This document shows, piece by piece, positions 62,142 to 64,000 of a DNA stretch of 64,000 bases. The notes under the pieces are model-generated. The model saw only the letters and a list, made by a program, of their open reading frames with translations, did no database searches and had not been told where the DNA came from. The first letter of the stretch is position 1. Every line of letters starts with the position of its first letter. Source of the DNA: Bacilli bacterium (lineage in GTDB: Bacteria > Bacillota_I > Bacilli_A > RFN20 > CAG-826); assembly GCA_900767825.1 (NCBI GenBank), contig CAAGAN010000028.1:9548-73547 (forward strand), read 5' to 3'. The position numbers were made by a program, and so were the translations under genes.

Positions 62142-63302
62142 TCAACAAATGGAAGACAGTTCACGTTTTATCAAATTCTTAACATTCATAGATCTTTCGT
62201 AATTTAGCAAAGTTCCAAACGTATTATTGTTGAATCTCTTGCTTTTACTAAGCTCACAACGTACATCATAATCTTCATATAGATTTGAAAGCACAACCTT
62301 CCCAGCAATTTTATGGACTATAAAGATATTGTCTCTACGATTAAATACATCTAATATTTCTACATAATGAGTACTGAAAATAATTTGGGCATTCTTTTTA
62401 TTAATTGTCTTATCCATAAATAGGAACAAAATGTTATTAACTAAATTTTTGTGGAAGCAGTTTTCAATTTCGTCAACTATCAATATTCCACCACTTTTAA
62501 GCAATGATACAACCCTTATATATAATTCTATACCCTTAATTGTCCCATTAGATAATTGCTCAAGTAATTGAATTCTATTTAATATTAGTTTTGGTTCGCT
62601 AAACCTTTTAAATTCAACACTGTCTCCACCAAGGTATTTAATCTCTTCGATGCTATCATCAAGCAGCTTAACTATTTCGCCAGTTAAGTTTTCATTAAAT
62701 ACATTCAAGGACTCAAAAAATGAATTAGAAACAGTTACGCCATTAATAGAAAATGGATTTAGATAATTACCAACAAGGTGATCCTTGCATACAAAGAGCA
62801 AGATAGATGTATCTTCAACACCAGAAGAAATATCATCTATTCTATATTCCAATTCGTTCTCGTATCTTTTCCCAACTCCAGGTTTATATTCAGCATATTT
62901 CAATACTTCGTCTTTTATCAAACAATAAGGCGACCCGATGCCAAAATCACTTATATTTTGGGGATAGATTTTTGAATCATAAAGATAAATGAGATTATTA
63001 ATGAAAAACTCGATATGCAAATCAATATGGTCTTTCTTAAAATCCGATGGTTTATATTTCCATCTTCCGGTTTTCATTAAATAAATGGCATTTGCAATTA
63101 GGTTCAAAGTAGTTGATTTGCCAGAAGCATTACTGCCGGTAATTGCTATTGCATTAAAAGAATATAATCCATCTGCAATTTCAATTATTTCCGATTCATC
63201 ATCGCCTGCTTCAGGTACCCTTGCTTTAGTTAAGAAATCAACCTCTGAACAATCTTCTAGTAATTTATAACCTGATACTCTTATCTTTAGTAAAGACAGC
63301 AT
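62142..63302 (-). CDS. AAA (RloA/OLD-like) ATPase, possible defence gene
   Basis: 386-residue SMC/ABC-type ATPase. Walker A GSNASGKST at 56-64; ABC-like signature LSNGTIKGIE; Walker B GILIVDEIENCFHK; switch region IIFSTHYVEILD. This matches the AAA_15/AAA_21 proteins found in defence loci such as RloA-RloB, AbiL and OLD families. The start at 63302 has GGAGG 10 bases upstream. In those systems a second gene follows; here only apparent remnants do (see 61903). Function is inferred from family only. Confidence 0.85.
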   Translation of the reverse strand: MLSLLKIRVSGYKLLEDCSEVDFLTKARVPEAGDDESEIIEIADGLYSFNAIAITGSNASGKSTTLNLIANAIYLMKTGRWKYKPSDFKKDHIDLHIEFFINNLIYLYDSKIYPQNISDFGIGSPYCLIKDEVLKYAEYKPGVGKRYENELEYRIDDISSGVEDTSILLFVCKDHLVGNYLNPFSINGVTVSNSFFESLNVFNENLTGEIVKLLDDSIEEIKYLGGDSVEFKRFSEPKLILNRIQLLEQLSNGTIKGIELYIRVVSLLKSGGILIVDEIENCFHKNLVNNILFLFMDKTINKKNAQIIFSTHYVEILDVFNRRDNIFIVHKIAGKVVLSNLYEDYDVRCELSKSKRFNNNTFGTLLNYERSMNVKNLIKRELSSIC

Positions 63303-63558
63303 GTAACTTTCCTCCAAAAGAATAATATCATCATTATAAATATCTTCAAACAATTTTTTTGTTTGTAAGTATTAATTGAATAATTACCGCTACATTTAGT
63401 CTAGTTTCTATTCTGAACGTGATGAAAAGAAACCGTCCTATTGTTAGCCCCTAATTATGTTCGTCTTTGGAATCTCAATATCAGTTATCATTCATGGCAG
63501 TAAAAAGAGTCACGCTTAATGAATTTAAAAACACGTTACAAGATTCTAGCCAAGCTAT

Positions 63559-63591
63559 AGGGTAGTACATCAGGGTAGTTAATAGGGTAGT
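63559..63591. repeat. Triple AGGGTAGT repeat
   Basis: AGGGTAGT occurs at 63559, 63572 and 63584 with 12-13-base spacing. Function unknown. A short open stretch ending at about 63564 (MAVKRVTLNEFKNTLQDSSQAIG) precedes it but is too short to call. Confidence 0.6.
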
Positions 63592-63619
63592 TCTATTTTG
63601 AAACATTTTTTATAAAGGG

Positions 63620-63678
63620 GTAACTTTTGCCGACTTGTGAATATTTTTGAAAGTAACTTTTGCCGACTTGTGAATATT
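63620..63678. repeat. Direct repeat of 26 bases
   Basis: GTAACTTTTGCCGACTTGTG followed by AATATT, at 63620-63645 and 63653-63678, identical over 26 bases with a 7-base gap (33-base period). No gene overlaps it. The rest of 63370-63934 shows no convincing gene. Confidence 0.75.
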
Positions 63679-63934
63679 AATTCCATTTTAGTTATTTAAA
63701 AACCGACTATTAAGTTTTGATAAAAAGCACAGTCTAATTGTTGTAAGGTTAGGCAATAAGAAGCCACGTCGTTTTGAGTTTCCGCCACGAGATTGTTCGT
63801 TGATAAACCCCTACAGTTACTAGCGAGACATTAATTATTTGCCTAATTTTTGATAGTTTTTGGTTAAATAATCAGTTTGGACGAGAGAATACGGAATTCT
63901 GTGTAAACCAGAAACTCGCTTTAACGTTCTAATT

Positions 63935-64000
63935 CTATAACTCGATTAATTCGTCTTCAATATATTCCCTCCCCCTTATCGGCCTTGCGCCTACCTTGAA
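63935..64000 (-). CDS. C-terminal end of a gene running out of the window
   Basis: 22 codons read open from the window edge to a stop at 63935-63937, ending GREYIEDELIEL. The regular reading suggests the tail of a real minus-strand gene, but it is too short to identify. Confidence 0.4.
   Translation of the reverse strand, partial: FKVGARPIRGREYIEDELIEL

Noticed and set aside
1..64000. Mycoplasma-type genetic code (TGA as Trp)
   Set aside because: TGA ends several genes at family-appropriate positions and Trp is encoded by TGG throughout.
1..64000. CRISPR array, tRNA or rRNA genes
   Set aside because: No regularly spaced repeats with unique spacers and no cloverleaf or rRNA-like segments were seen; the direct repeats at 63.6 kb have only two units.

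Overview
The window looks like the chromosome of an AT-rich, low-GC Gram-positive bacterium of the Bacilli/Erysipelotrichales-RF39-like type, probably an uncultivated gut lineage (inference). The reasons are gpsB beside a B-type RNase P RNA, recU, dnaD-nth, a YhaM-type exoribonuclease near a HIT gene and a PrsA-like foldase, the sufCDSUB order, mnmG-rsmG-parA-parB, and many short serine/threonine-rich lipoproteins. TGA is used as stop and Trp is TGG, so this is not the Mycoplasma code. GpsB, RecU and PrsA-like proteins suggest a walled cell.

Layout. 0.2-9.5 kb (mostly minus): recA, pncC, pgsA, rnpB, gpsB; a divergent exonuclease-recU pair; nth, dnaD, a half-length CCA-type nucleotidyltransferase, hup, der, cmk and two small membrane proteins. 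9.6-19.5 kb: a ferredoxin, an FMN-riboswitch-controlled riboflavin transporter (ribU), then a long minus-strand run sufC-sufD-sufS-sufU-sufB-mnmG-rsmG-parA-parB. 19.7-32.5 kb: two co-transcribed lipoproteins (the first a large parvulin-type foldase), a HIT protein, yhaM, recX, a glycolipid-type glycosyltransferase with a flippase-like membrane protein, a TetR regulator, DegV, an SDR and unknowns. 32.6-38 kb: three surface lipoproteins, one with BspA-like leucine-rich repeats. 38-44 kb: recN, a C69 dipeptidase and an ABC exporter with two permeases. 44-51 kb: a complete phosphate regulon, pstS-pstC-pstA-pstB-phoU-phoP-phoR, preceded by a run of TTTACA repeats that looks like a Pho box, so the operon probably controls itself. 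51-64 kb is an accessory-looking region: a frameshifted ATPase, tex, an intact AAA/DUF4143 ATPase, a large lipoprotein, an AraC-type remnant, a two-gene operon pairing an AAA/DUF4143 ATPase with a P-loop-less relative, an SMC/ABC-type ATPase of the RloA/OLD kind whose partner seems lost, and repeat-rich non-coding DNA.

The most interesting pattern is a recurrent promoter-start arrangement: several genes have a TATAAT-like box exactly 6-7 bases before the start codon and no ribosome-binding site (3153, 38062, 54944, 61725, 52676, 29717), suggesting leaderless mRNAs alongside ordinary Shine-Dalgarno genes. The other main lead is the paired-ATPase operon at 59.4-61.7 kb with its operator-like palindrome. 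No CRISPR array, tRNA, rRNA or intact transposase was recognised. All family assignments are from reading motifs by eye; no database search was run.
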